A stretch of 64,000 nucleotides of DNA, taken from positions 122,348-186,347 of the forward strand of contig JAKUCV010000319.1 of the NCBI GenBank assembly GCA_028386065.3, written 5' to 3'. Source of the DNA: Turnera subulata. Its lineage: Eukaryota > Streptophyta > Magnoliopsida > Malpighiales > Passifloraceae. This document shows positions 1 through 11,712 of this stretch, piece by piece. The position numbers were made by a program, and so were the translations under genes. Numbering within the stretch: the first letter of the stretch is position 1; every line of letters starts with the position of its first letter. The notes beneath the pieces were generated by a model, which saw nothing but the letters and a program-made list of their open reading frames with translations, had not been told where the DNA came from and ran no database searches.

Positions 1-1349
1 TGCAACACAACCAAGCTATGTTTTGTCACTACACAACCTGCCTATGTAAAATCTCATATTAAATCTGAAAATAAACTCCTTTAAAAGAACAGGTAAATCT
101 AAACTAGATCGATAGCCTACTCTCGTAGCGCCGTAAAATCCCTTCCTAATTTATTTCCACTATCCATTTGCCACTGTTAAAATAAACTAAGAGCATTAAG
201 AAATTTACCTACTTAATCTCCAATAAAAAGCACGATTTAGCCCGATTCTAGGTCGGTTTTTAAAGCCCGATTTATGTTTTCGTATAGGTAAACGACGTTG
301 TCACTTAACGTTCTCCTATTTTGGATTTATACTAAAGGATGGCCAGTCAATTAACATAGTGAAGTTTCATGAACCAAATTGAAGAAGAATAAATCAGAAA
401 AAAAAAAAACTTAACTAAATAAGCATGGAAATAATTAACAAGTTCAACCCCCTCATCCTAGATTGTAAATTTAGCAAGACATAACTTTAAAGAAAATAAC
501 AAGTACTTGAAAATAATTCATCATGATTTAATTCAAGGAAATCAAAAGAGAAAATCCCCAAGCCAAGAATTTTCAAAAAAGCTAAAGCTAAAAATGCTAA
601 AGTTTACAAGAGAATGTAATAAAAGGAAAGTAGAAGCTCCAAAACTACTTGTATCTTTTTTTTTCTTGCCAAATGAAGGATGCTTTTTATGCCTAGGATT
701 GCCTTCCTTTTATAATACTAAGGGGGGACCATCATGTGGCTGGAAAGTGTCTTTAGATGGAGCAAAAAGTGGAGCATGTGTGGTTCCTTATTTTTGCGCC
801 AAATACAGGAAGTGGAGGACCACTTCTTGCACCAATTTTCAGCCAACCAAAACCACCTCTTCCTTTCATTTTTTCATGCAATGTAAGGTGGTGGCCTAGC
901 TTCATGCAAATGAAGCCACATGTTCTTGGACCAAGTCTTCTTTGGATGACATCAGCTAGAAAAAAGTCACAAGCATGACACAAATGTATGGTGCTTCACA
1001 TGATGGGCTTTTAAAATTGGGCTTCTTTACTTTTTTCTTCTTTCTAAATCAATCCACAAAAATTTCTGGAGTGTTCTTATGAAGAACTTGGGCCAAATTT
1101 TGGGTGGTGCCACCCGAGCTTGTCACGTGTCCATAGGTTGTCCATGCTGAAATAATTCGCATAGGCAACCTATGATTTTACTGCACATCTTGTCAAAAAT
1201 CTATCATTTATTTCTAAATTCTGCATAAAAATATTAGAACTTGAACAAAGGGAAATTAAGAGGTAAATGAATAGAAAATGATAAAAAGTAAACAAAATAA
1301 TGAAATAAACAATATTTTGCAAGTTAAAAACTGTAAAAAGAGTCCATAA
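1..1349. other. No gene seen; non-coding flank
   Basis: AT-rich DNA with no convincing coding region. The open frames between 507 and 983 overlap on both strands, show no domain and have no splice context, so I treat them as chance. I recognised no terminal repeats, LTR ends or RNA gene here. Confidence 0.5.
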
Positions 1350-3082
1350 GGCACCGTTTGTTTCGTGGTACTTGGACCAAGTCCAAGTGGACTGGCGTGG
1401 ACTTGGACTCGAGTCTGCGTTTGGCTCGCGGACTTTGGATGAGTCCATGTGGACTTCCATGGACTCTAGTCCCCTGCTCGTGGTACTCGGGCATGGACTC
1501 GAGGCCCCTCTAAATGGTGTGGCCTCGGAGTCCAGGCGCAATGGACTCAAGATTAATGACAAAATTAACCCTGCTTATTTTTCAATATTCCAACACTACC
1601 CAACCCAATAAAATGCCCTAAACCATTTTTTCCCTCTCTCTCTATTTTCTTTTCTTCTCCCCCTTTCTCTGCTTTCCCCCACGACCTCTCCCTACTCCCA
1701 CCTCCTGTTCACACGCAACACAACCACCAAATTCCTTTTGATTTTGCCAAGCCACCACGAGGAAGAAGTCGCCGGCCTCCTCTCCTCTAACCCTCTTCTT
1801 TTCTAATTGCTTTATATTACTTTTTCGTTTTCTTTTGGCTTCCTCTTCTCAACCAAAAAGCCTATTTCCTCCATTTTTCTTGCCCGTTTCCAGCCATGGT
1901 ATCCATCAAACCGCAGTGGGGTGGGTGCCGCGATTACATGGGAAGCAATTTGATGGGTTAAAAAGAATTAAATGGAGGGTTTGTGAAGGGATTTATGGTG
2001 GGATTGGTAAAGCTAATGAAAAATTGATTTTCAATTTTGGGTGCGTTTTACTTTGATTTAGTTGAGGGCCTTTGCTTCTGGAAGGTTAACTGATGTCTGG
2101 GAAGGTTGAATTCGAGTTGAAACTGTAAGATTTGGCGGATTGAAAATCTAGGGTTCAGAAGGGGAAAATTTTGGGAATTTTTGTCAATTCGAGTTCTAAT
2201 CTCGAAATTGGTTGGGGGGAAGTGTTTACGAGACACTGATTATAGGTTTGATAGCTTGATTTAGTATAGATAATTCGCATTTTGGAGCAATTTTGGATTT
2301 TTGATGCGGAATAAATTAAGAATTTTATTTAATCTGAATTCTAATGTTCAAATTGGCAGTAAAGAAGTCCGACAAGATTTTTGTTCGAACTTCATGGATT
2401 GTATTACTGGTGGTTAATTAATTTTTTGAATTTTTATGAAATTTTAAATTAAAAATTTTGATATATTGAGTTTAAATCGTAAAATGGAATAAAAAAAATA
2501 CTAAATTATATAGAATATATATGGGTTGATATTTTTTTCCCGAAACTTGGCTGAACTGTTCGTAAAATACTCTTGAATACGATCTTTTGTAAATTTTCAT
2601 GTTACAAGAATTTATTTAATATAAAAATATTTTTTGATGATAACATCATGTATTAATAATCACAATATATATAATAACAATTAAATTATTTGTTTTTATG
2701 GCCAATTTGATTTGTTTGTTTGTTGGAGGAAATTGCAATTATTTATCTAGAAGAATCCAAAAGTTTTACCTTTATATAATTTAAGATACATATATGCATG
2801 CGTATATATTATAAATGTTAGTGGTTTTGGAAAAAAAGAGGCAAAGGGTAATGATAATATAAGATTATGACTTAATGTTCATATTTTTTCCCAATAATAT
2901 AGGGACATTCACGTCATTTTTGTCATTTAGTCCAACTCCAGTCCACGTATAACCAAGCTTCATTTCTCTGGACTAGGCTTAAGTCCACGGTGTACAATAC
3001 ACACAACCAAACGCAGTCTGGACTTGCCTAGTCCATGCCCACTTGGACTTGGACTGGCAAGTCCCACGTTCCAAACAGTGCC
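1350..3082. mobile_element. Harbinger-like non-autonomous TIR DNA transposon (candidate)
   Basis: The left end begins GGCACCGTTTGTTTCGTGG and the reverse complement of the right end begins GGCACTGTTTGGAACGTGG, so the element has imperfect terminal inverted repeats of about 25 bp. Just inside both ends are many copies of GTCCAAGT/GGACTTGG. TIRs of the type GGCAC-GTTTG with a 3-bp TWA target duplication are usual for plant PIF/Harbinger elements. Here the flanks are TAA on the left and GAA on the right, so the duplication is imperfect and the class is an inference. No transposase is present, so it would move only in trans. It is about 1.73 kb, long for a MITE, and its interior contains a 5'UTR-like segment. 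Confidence 0.6.
1620..2240 (+). other. 5'UTR/first-exon-like segment inside the TIR element
   Basis: A CT-rich stretch (1629-1700) is followed by C-rich sequence and an open frame from 1835 to 2056 that reads MASSSQPKSLFPPFF and onward, then AT-rich DNA resembling an intron. This order is typical of a plant promoter-proximal region, and the base composition differs from the rest of the element. It may be a captured gene fragment. I do not recognise the protein, and the ORF (73 codons) could be chance. Confidence 0.3.
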
Positions 3083-3488
3083 GAACTGAGTGCAAAATTC
3101 GCACTCATCACCCTCCTACAAGGACAGTGTCGGATGATGACATACCTTGGGGTCAAAAGTCTCTTTCAAGAGGTCCAAAACAACATTCAACTCTCCATCT
3201 ATTCAAATGAATGCCTCAAAGAATGGGGTCCCTCCAAAAGAAAAGCCTTTTGCATCTGCCGTGCAAAAACACCATTTGAGAGAAAGCACTAATACTCAAT
3301 GAATGTGCGGTTCTATCAAGGGGAAAGAAAAGGTTGTTCTTGAGGTGGAAGATTGCGGTGGCTGAGGATGATGAAGTGTAGCCATCAGATGGTGAGGAAG
3401 TCTTTGCTCAACACACTAGCAAAAAGGGAAATGTCTCCAAATTTATAAAGAGACCCCGCGCACAGAAATTGGTCCTTCTCACTCCAGG

Positions 3489-3579
3489 AACATCTATGAC
3501 ATTAGAGATGTGGCTAGGTTAGTTGGTAAAGAGTTCAAATTCCTGAAGTCATTCACTATTCACTTTGATGACTTGGTTG
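3489..3579 (+). pseudogene. Plant-transposon-protein domain remnant, 5' part
   Basis: The frame reads NIYDIRDVARLVGKEF and continues to the edge of a solo LTR. It resumes after that LTR at 5175, so one coding remnant was split by insertion. The style (acidic, followed by an EFY motif in the second half) resembles the putative plant transposon protein domain found beside Gypsy-type elements. Upstream, 3083-3488 contains related but frame-shifted sequence with several stops. It is non-functional. The family is inferred by eye only. Confidence 0.4.
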
Positions 3580-5167
3580 CGTGAACACCCAAATTTGACC
3601 CACCTATATTTTGTTAATTTAAATTTTAGATGTGTTTGCACCTAGTGAGATAATTTAATCTTAGGGTAGAATATATCTAGAATTTAATTTAAAAAGTATG
3701 GATATTATATTAATTTGGGCTTTTGATATGCTTAAATTGGGTGATTAATGAGATAATTTTATCCTGAGCTAAAATATATTTAAGGTCTGATTTAATATTG
3801 TGGTTAATTTGTTCATTTGAACTTTTCATTTGTTTTAACCCATTATCAATTAGATGATTTAATTTTGGGCAAATAATAGGTTTAGAGTCTGAATTAATAA
3901 AATATCGACCCTCCAGCAATAGTGACCCATGAAAACATATTACTTGCAGCTTAATTTAGCTCTGAAATTCGTGGAAATTAAGAATTAATTTTTTCCTCTT
4001 TTGTGTTTTGTGTATTTGTGTTAAGAAAGTGTGGAAAATAGGCAAAATAGGGTGTGTTAATGATAAAGAGAAAAAGAGTGGGAGTTCCCTACAAGTTATG
4101 AGAGTTTCCTCGACAGAGAGTATTAATGTTGGGCGTAGGAATCAAGCCAAGTTGGAATAAATGAGAATCAAAGCTGAAATAGGAAAGAACATGAACAGTA
4201 CCCGGGTCTCGACGGTCATCTCGCCATGACCGCTAGGCCCGAGCGATCATTCAAGGATTCCGCCAAACCATGGCGGTCATGCATTCCAGTTTCGGAAATT
4301 TTTCATATTTTTCCTCTTTTCTTGGTCCTAGCTCTTAGCTATCAGATCTAGGGTTTCATTCTTGGCCCTATGATTACAGTGACTACTCTTGCCTAAACAC
4401 TGTATATAGACCCCCTACTCACTTTTTAAGGAGTCACATTTCTTTTCTACAGACACACTATAAGCTTAGGTGCTTGGAGAAACGTTTTTCCTCTAAGCCT
4501 AGAAACACTTTTGGGAGCTGTTATTTTGTTGGAATTTCGTGGAATGAGCATCAAGAAGTTTTCAGCAAGAAGAGTTTGAGAGGAGATCAAGATAGAGCTT
4601 AGAAGTGGCAATAATTTGGGGTTAGAAGACAACCCCAAGCCATGAGCTATGGGAGAGCTACAAGAGGTAATCTAGATCCCTTTTTGATTGATTTTTGCTA
4701 CTGATTTCATGATTGATGCTTGCTGTAATGATGATGATATGATTCTTGTGTGATGCCATGTAAGAACTACGTGAGTTTTGAATCCGGGGGGTATGTAGGT
4801 GGTTTCTAGTGGTGAAAAATCAAGCTCAATTATTTATTTATTTTCATTGCTATGATTTTTCTTCCACACATGCACAATGTTCACAGGCCATACCTTTTGT
4901 TCTTCAATTGCACACGATTTCGCCCCAACACAAGTGGGTGCCTAACACCTTCTCACTTGTGACGAATCCCCCGAATCCAACATTCTCTAGTTCGCTAAAT
5001 ATCAGTCCCTTATGATGTTGTCTATGAAAGAGGAAGTGATACTAGAGGTTTTTCAATTAATTTTTCCACAAAATAAAATCGAGGTGGCGACTCCTTTGAT
5101 TGTTGGATGAAAGAAGGTGTAAGGAAAAGGTGAGGAGGTCAATTAATTTTTGGCCTGGGTTCTCACA
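3580..5167 (+). mobile_element. Tat/Ogre-type solo LTR (copy C)
   Basis: It begins CGTGAACACCCAAATTTGACC and ends GGGTTCTCACA, matching the LTR ends of the elements at 28531 and 57265 (TGTGAACACCC to GGGTATTCACA). Length is 1588 bp, against 1618 and 1731 bp for the other two. Flanks are GGTTG (3575-3579) and GGTTA (5168-5172), a 5-bp target duplication with one change. No internal region remains, so it arose by LTR-LTR recombination. A TATA-like motif lies at 4402-4409 and a stem-loop CGGTCAT/ATGACCG at 4213-4232. It interrupts a coding remnant whose halves lie on either side. Confidence 0.85.
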
Positions 5168-5362
5168 GGTTAGTTCGGGACAATGAAATTGTTGAGAGAC
5201 CCGGACTCATGGGACTTGCCACATTCCAAGCTCCTGCATACAAATTGTTAGTTCAAGAATTCTACACCAGCATGAACCCCTTGCGCGATGATGATAGAAA
5301 TACCATAAGGATTCAAAGTTCCATTTGTGGAAAATCTATCTTTGTTGATGCCAGACTTATCT
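5168..5362 (+). pseudogene. Plant-transposon-protein domain remnant, 3' part
   Basis: From 5175 the frame is open for 62 codons and includes LATFQAPAYKLLVQEFYTSM and then TIRIQSSICGKSIFVDARLI before a TGA at 5360-5362. The pattern of a hydrophobic stretch, an EFY motif, then a V/I-R-I, GK and IF segment fits the plant transposon-protein domain as I know it. Beyond 5362 there are further stops. It joins in sense with the fragment ending at 3579 once the solo LTR is removed, which supports a single disrupted source. No function is expected. Confidence 0.45.
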
Positions 5363-5699
5363 GAACTCTACTTAACCTCAAGACAGAGATTGTGATTGTA
5401 CTACAACACTAGCTCTGGAAATGCCATTTCCATTCCTTACACAGCAAGTGTATCAGAACAAAGAAAGCTTCTATTTGGGCAGATTAACAGGAAGGGCGAA
5501 TATCAAGAATTGTCTACCGAACATAGGATTATTTGTTAATTCATCAAGTATGTTCTAACCCCTCGTCATGGTCATCAAACCTATCTGAAGACCTATGACA
5601 TGTGGATTCTCGGTTACTTGTTGTCAAATAGCCCAGTCGATTTTGGCTTTATCATCTTCGCTCATCTTCTACATAATCAAGCCTGAACCTATGGCAATT

Positions 5700-7080
5700 T
5701 GTAACGCGCTGACATTTCGTAATTTATTTATGAATTCTGGAATTTAATTTCCAATTTTACCCTTAAAAAATTTTTTGGAATTTATTGTCAAGGGAAATAT
5801 TTTATTTCCTTGGAAGTATTTTTTTTGTTTTGGAATTACCCTTAATCGATTTTTTTATGGAAATAAATCATGTTCGAGTATGAAACACAACATTTAATGT
5901 AGTTTTATCAAAAACTACATTGTTTTGAGGAAAGAAGGAAAAAAGCAGAACAAACATAAATTGCATTCACCGCGACCGAGTCCAAAATGATATTCAAACC
6001 CTAAACCTCCTTTTCTCTTTTCCTCCTCTGTCCTATCTTTTTTGTCCCAGTCGCTGCTCCCAAACTTCTCTTATCTCTCTCTTTCTCCCACGATTCTTTT
6101 CTCTTCTCTCCCTTTTAACCATTACCGCTGCTAGCCTCTCTCTCTCTCCCGCTCCCTCTTCAAGTAGCTTCTCATGCAGTCAGGAAACTGTTGCCGCATT
6201 GAGGAAGAAAGAGACGTGGGAGGCCTACTAGGCTTGGACTGGGCAGCGGTATAACGTCGTTGGCTCTGCCTTACACGTCGCCCTTTAGAGGTAGGCGTCG
6301 CGCTACTTCTCCCTCTCGCTCCTCTTTTCCCTCTCTATTTATTATCTCGTGATGGATTTCTATTTCAATTAACTCGGCTTGGGTTTTCATTGTTGCGGTG
6401 GCGGGTCAGGTGTGGGTGTTGTTGGGCGTGTGGTGGTCGGGATGTTGGCTTCCAGTAGTGCGTTGTGTTGTTGCTAAGGTTTCGAGACCTAGGTGTGAAG
6501 GTCCAACCTTGGGCAGAGTGGATTCTTGTTTTCCGCTAAGGATCCGACACCCTCAAACCCTTACTAAATTTGTTTTGATGCCTTGTAGGTTTTTGTGTAT
6601 TGAATAGGATGTTGGTTGCTGGTTTCTGGGGTTTCGCAGGGTTTTGTGGTCGTGTTTCCGGGTTTGCTATGGTGTTTCTCTAGTGAGCTCGTGTACTATT
6701 CCGGCGGGGTTTGACTGGTATCTGGCGAGCAGATTACTCTTCCGGCGAGTAAGTAGGGTCCCAGTGGAGCAGAATCTTTTTCGAGACATTATTTTAAGTT
6801 TCATACATGGCATGTATTATGCGGATATAATCTATGTGTCGGGAATAATTAGGTCTTGGTGAAAACCGCGTGCGGAGAGTGAGTGGCGCGTGGCCAAAAT
6901 CCGACCGACGCACATAGTACCTTTAGGACGGAAAGTCTTGAGCTTGGGTATAACCTTAGAGCGAGTATTAAGAAAACCTGGCCTAGGCCCATTAACATTG
7001 CACTATAATCATGCATGAGCTTAATTTGACTTAATAGGGGCTAAATCATATTACTATTCGCTCCAAGTGGCAGTCTCATC
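5700..7080 (+). mobile_element. Truncated Tekay/Del-type LTR, diverged
   Basis: It starts TGTAACGCGCTGACATTTCG, which lines up with the LTR start TGTAACGCCCCGA of the Tekay element at 40935 (minus strand). Further on it shares the order of landmarks seen in the solo LTR 48359-51572: an ACTACATTGTTTTGAGG-like block, a C-rich 5'UTR-like region at 6000-6180, and GGCGCGTGGCC followed by CGACGCACATAGTA near 6886-6919. The U5 end (GGGTGTTTCA) was not found, so the 3' part is lost. The ORFs at 6398-6607 and 6644-6862 lie inside it and are probably spurious. The right boundary is approximate. Confidence 0.65.
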
Positions 7081-9787
7081 GCCAGGCTCACAATATTTAT
7101 GTATTTTTTAAAAAATTTATTGTTATATTATTTATTTATTTATTTGAGTCAAAAAAATTAATATATTAGTTATTTAATTTCCGATTGTATAAATGAGAAA
7201 TCTTAAGAGAATTGATTCTTCCTTAAAAAAACAAATCAACAAGAAGAGAAAAATGTACAATCTCCAATGTTTCAAGAGCCTTTGATTAGTTTCATGAGTT
7301 ATTTCATGTTATATTGTCATTGAATTGATTTGCAATTAAGCTTTTTTCATGATGATATATACACAAAATATGGAAAATGCTTGGCGACCTGGAAGAGTAA
7401 TTACTTGAATAAGAATTGAAATTCTGGTTTGTGAGGGCCATAAATATCATATGTTTCTTTTTCTTTTCATTTTGTATTATATACCATCTGAATGGTTAAG
7501 TTAACATAGTCATTCACAAATTAACTATATATTTAATTTAAGATAGTAATAATAATTATATTAAAATTGTACAGTTTCTAAAAAATAATTAATATATTTA
7601 TATTGAAATATATAGTAAATTTAATTTTAAATTATTTTGTCTTAACTATATTCTGGGGGTCTATTTGTGGTATTATTTTCTGTTTCTAAATAATTACTGG
7701 TGTTATTTATTAAAAAATAATTAAACTAAATATTTATTTTCAAATTAATTTTTAAATTTTATAGACTGTAAGGAAACATAGTAGTAAAAAATGTTGAATG
7801 AGTTAATTGTCACCAATAATTAGCCCCAATATTTTTTAAATAAATGAAAGTAATTATTTAACTAAAAAATAATTAATATATTTTTATTAATTATGTGGTA
7901 ATTATCTGATATATTTTATTAATTACCTGTATTTTAGAGCTCAATATTTTTTAATAAAATTAGATTTTATTTCCCAAAAAATATTAAATGGAATTAATAT
8001 AACTAAAAATTAGTTAAAATAATTTTAATTAAATTATAGAAGAGATTTAATATTTTGTGCATTTTATTTTAAACATATTCTATTTTTGCATGGTATTTTT
8101 ATATTATTAGAAATTTTTTAAATGATTACTCACATTATTTATTTATAATTTTAAAAATTAATTAATATATTTATATTTAAATATATAGTAAATATAATAT
8201 TTTCCCTATTTTAAAGCCGTAATCTATTTTTCAGGGGCTATGTGGGAATTATTTTGTATCTATATAAATACGTTAAAGCAAAAACCCAAACCAACTTCTG
8301 AAACGTGTCAATCTCGCCACAAAATGCAACCAGGCCTCCATATGCTGACATGACAGGGTGATAGCCCCTCTCCTGAATTTGAAATTTCGTTTTCTTTTTG
8401 TAATTTGGAATTTCTGCTAATTAGAAAAAAAATAAAGAAGCAATTCGTTATATATTTGTCTTTCCTATAAGAAAACCTATATGCACTGTTTTAAGACCTA
8501 TTAATGTGTAATTAAGAAGCAATTCTAAACTGACATGCACTAAACATTGTACATAGTATTTACTGTACAACGCAAAAAAAAGTAAAGAAATGTTAAGAAA
8601 TCGAAATGTATATGAAGAGATAAGAGATATGGAAAGGCAAACCATCCAGGGAATATGAAGTAGTAGGCTTTCGTATATGATTGTAGTAAGATATCGTACA
8701 TTTATTTCAAATTCTTTATATCAATATTAAACTAATTCATGGATTTAGTAGAATTAAAATTTAGCAAAAACACACTACGGGGGTAATTATGGCCAACATA
8801 GAAAGCAAACTCTTGGAGGAATTTTAAGGAATCTTAACGTATTAATTCCCTCTATTTAGTAACACTAAGTTTTTTTATAAGATTGCCAACAGAACAGGAT
8901 CGTGGTAGGGGTAAAAAAAAAATAATAAGTTGGAGGATCGGGGACTGAACAGATTCGTCAAGAGAATTGCAAGAGTTGGCGTCGTGGTCGGCGGCGAAGA
9001 GAAAGTGTGGGTGACGACGGGAGTTAGGTAATTTTTGGTTAGGGTTTCAGAGACACAGGACGGAAAAGAAAAGAGATAAGAGATAGGTTTCGGGAAGAAA
9101 AGAAAAATGAGTGAGAGAGCTGAAGATACAAACAAGAAAACCATCCCCCAACCACACCCATTGAAAAACAGCATCGTTAAAACACTCATGCACCACCGAA
9201 AACGACGCCATTTTCTGTTTTATGCTTCATTTTTTCAAAACGATTTAGTTCTAGGGAAAGCTGCACAAGTCAGGTTAAGAAAACTATCCCAAACATTGAT
9301 GCTAAAATTCATACCTTATTATATCTTATCTATCAATTGATATTGAAAACTAATATACATTTTTTTTGACATCATCATAAAAAAGTCATAAAACGGTACT
9401 TAATATATGTATATAGTTTTTACTGTCCACTAATGTGCAAACCATTGGGGCTATTAACCATTTTGTACTAAGTCGAATACATACAAATAATTAAAGAGCA
9501 TAAAACTTACGGACATTACGAGAAAAATAATTAAGGGATCCTTACATAATATCCCAAACTAAATTAATTAATAAAAAAATAGAGAACCAGACCCACACCA
9601 ATAAGCCCAATACAAATATCCCTTTTATAAAATATTAAGTCAAAGAATCCAAAACAATCATTAACCCTAGACGATGAGACCTTTAAAATCGGAACCAATA
9701 ACTGTCTTCTCAACTTCTGCTCCCAATAGAGGCGATGATTCAATATCCCAACTGAATGCAGTATATTGCAATATGAGAAAATGTTAG
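7081..9787. other. AT-rich non-coding DNA with one diverged direct repeat
   Basis: Strongly AT-rich. A block at about 7571-7690 recurs in diverged form at about 8140-8265: both hold TTAATATATTTATATT, AAATATATAGTAAAT and then a GGGG(T)CTAT-type core. On the minus strand 8875-9190 is C-rich and carries AAACCCTAACC, like a plant 5'UTR, but no convincing protein. The ORFs at 8448-8645 and 9107-9340 look like chance. No RNA gene recognised. Confidence 0.45.
7571..8265. repeat. Diverged direct repeat pair in AT-rich DNA
   Basis: Two blocks of about 120 bp begin near 7571 and 8145, about 575 bp apart. They share the order: poly-A/T, TTAATATATTTATATT, AAATATATAGTAAAT, a run of T and A, then a GGGG-CTAT-TGTGG/TGTGGG segment and ATTATTTT. 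This suggests an old tandem duplication or the two ends of a decayed element. Confidence 0.35.
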
Positions 9788-10159
9788 GAAGAACCAACTG
9801 AACGTGCACAAAACTTCCATATAAGGAGACGTTGTTGGTATCAAAAACTCCCACCAAAAAGCAATATCTCTTACCATAGTACAGTGCAAGACTTCAACTC
9901 CAAAAAGTCTGATATCGAACAAGTTATTTCCTACCTCAAAGAGGAGAGAAAACAACTGTATGAAAGTTGTTCCAAGTTATTGTCTGCAATGCAAAGGATG
10001 CAGAAAATTGTGAATGACCAAGATAGGGCATTGGAGATGTGGCAGGAAGCGACACTGGAAATCCATTACAAGTGGGCTGCGAAAGAAAGAGAATGTTTAG
10101 TGCTTTTAGAGGAAAACCTCGACCTCAAAGTGGAAGTCAAAAAAAGAAGAAAGATTTGA
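9788..10159 (+). CDS. Unidentified terminal exon with coiled coil (partial gene)
   Basis: An open frame runs from a stop at 9785-9787 to TGA at 10157-10159. The convincing part starts about 9885, after CATAGTACAG, which could be a splice acceptor; there is no ATG there. The 90-residue stretch is rich in E, K, L and Q with heptad-like spacing, for example SYLKEERKQLYESCSKLLSA and LEENLDLKVEVKKRRKI at the end, so a coiled coil is likely. AATAAAA follows at 10224-10230, as expected of a 3'UTR. I do not recognise the family. No upstream exon is evident in the window, so it may be a gene remnant. Confidence 0.35.
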   Translation, partial: EEPTERAQNFHIRRRCWYQKLPPKSNISYHSTVQDFNSKKSDIEQVISYLKEERKQLYESCSKLLSAMQRMQKIVNDQDRALEMWQEATLEIHYKWAAKERECLVLLEENLDLKVEVKKRRKI

Positions 10160-10303
10160 GAATGAGTATTTTGTATGTCTGTAATGTTCGTTAATATGAT
10201 TAGTAGTACAACTTTTTCCTTCAATAAAAAAACTGTTTCTATGATCTATGAATCTATATTGTTACTGTAACTGGAAACCATATTGTCAAGTACAAGACTT
10301 TGC

Positions 10304-11415
10304 ATCATATACTTATTCACTACCTTAAGACATCTTTTGCACCGATAGGAAAAAAGTGGTAGACAAAAATATAATTTATAGCATAAATAGTTGCCATGGA
10401 ATTATAAGTTGGCATTACAGAACACTGAAAATCTATTAAGATTAAAGGTTTCTAAATAGAAATTCTATACTTTTAAGTATCTAATGTTAAATTAGTTCAA
10501 AAAAAGGCGATCCAATTTAATCAGCCAACTTTATTTTCAAAAAACAAAATACCGGTTAGAATACAACAACGTACTAGGGTTTTCTATTTGGAACGGTTGA
10601 CATTCCTAATTGATAGGTGCTAATCATTCCCAAGAAGATAGCAGCCCCATTAAGATAACAATAACTATTGGGCTATCATATACTTATTCACTACCTTAAG
10701 ACATGTTTTGCACCGATAGAAAAAAAAGTGGTAGACAAAAATATAACTTATAGCGTAAATAGTTGCCATGGAATTATAACTTGGCATTACCGAACATTGA
10801 AAATCTATTAAGATTAACGGTTTCAAAATAGAAATTCTATACTTTTAAATATGTAATGTTAAATTAGTTAAAAAATGGCGATCCAATTTAATCGGCCAAC
10901 TTTATTTTCAAAAAACAAAATACCAGTTAGAATACAACATTGTACTAGGGTTTTTTATTTGGAACGGTTGACATTCCTAATTAATAGGTGCTAATCATTC
11001 CCAAGAAGATAGCAGCCCCATTAAGATAACAATAACTTTGGGCTATCATACACTTATTCACTACCTTAAGACATGTTTTGCACCGATAGAAAAAAAAAAA
11101 GTGGTAGACAAAAATATAATTTATAGCGTAAATAGTTGGCATGGAATTATAACTTGGCATTACAGAACACTAAAAATCTATTAGGATTAACGGTTTCAAA
11201 TAGAAATTCTATACTTTTAAATATGTAATGTTAAATTAGTTAAAAAATGGCGATCCAATTTAATCGGCCAACTTTATTTTCAAAAAAAAAAACGGGATAG
11301 AATACAACAATGTACTAGGGTTTTCTATTTGGAACAGTTGATATTCCTAATTAATAGGTGCTAATCATTCCCAAGAAGATAGCAGCCCCGTTAAGATAAC
11401 ATAACTATTGGGCTA
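10304..11415. repeat. Three tandem copies of a ~370-bp unit
   Basis: Units begin ATCATATACTTATTCACTAC at about 10304, 10675 and 11045, giving periods of 371 and 370 bp, and the third ends at GGGCTA near 11415. All carry CATGTTTTGCACCGATAG or close variants, GGCGATCCAATTTAATC and CCAAGAAGATAGCAGCCCC. Differences are single-base changes and small indels in A runs. No coding potential is seen. The array ends just upstream of a TATA-like box. Confidence 0.85.
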
Positions 11416-11435
11416 AGCGAACCGCCTCGCACTTC

Positions 11436-11550
11436 CATATATAAAGGTTACCATCTCCTATAAACTAATATTGAACACCATTCGAAAAAGAGTAAACTCA
11501 ATCTTACTATCCAAACATGGAGTTGAACTCACTGAACCTGTGGTGGTGAC
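11436..11550 (+). promoter_or_regulatory. TATA-like box and aborted short ORF after the triplication
   Basis: CATATATAAAGG (about 11437-11448) lies just after the third 370-bp repeat. About 75 bp downstream is ATG at 11517-11519, which opens a frame of only ten codons (MELNSLNLWW) before TGA. The spacing would suit a plant core promoter and leader. The coding part after the ATG is not recognisable, so this may be the promoter and start of a gene that was truncated or mutated. Confidence 0.3.
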
Positions 11551-11712
11551 GGCCTGTGGGCGCGGCGACAGTATTTGAACTTCAAAGAATTCTGGGTTAG
11601 TTTGGGAAAGTGTAAGAATGATGTGGGGAAAGTGAAGATAATGAATTCAATTTCGCTCGTTTGGGAACAGGACAGAACGACGAGGGATTGAGTTGAGGGG
11701 ACAGCGAAGCAG

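Noticed and set aside
507..983. ORFs on both strands near the left edge
   Set aside because: Mutually overlapping, no domain, unusual residue mix; likely chance.
8875..9189. 104-codon minus-strand ORF, possible membrane protein
   Set aside because: Hydrophobic text comes from T- and C-rich leader-like DNA; no conserved motif or splice context.
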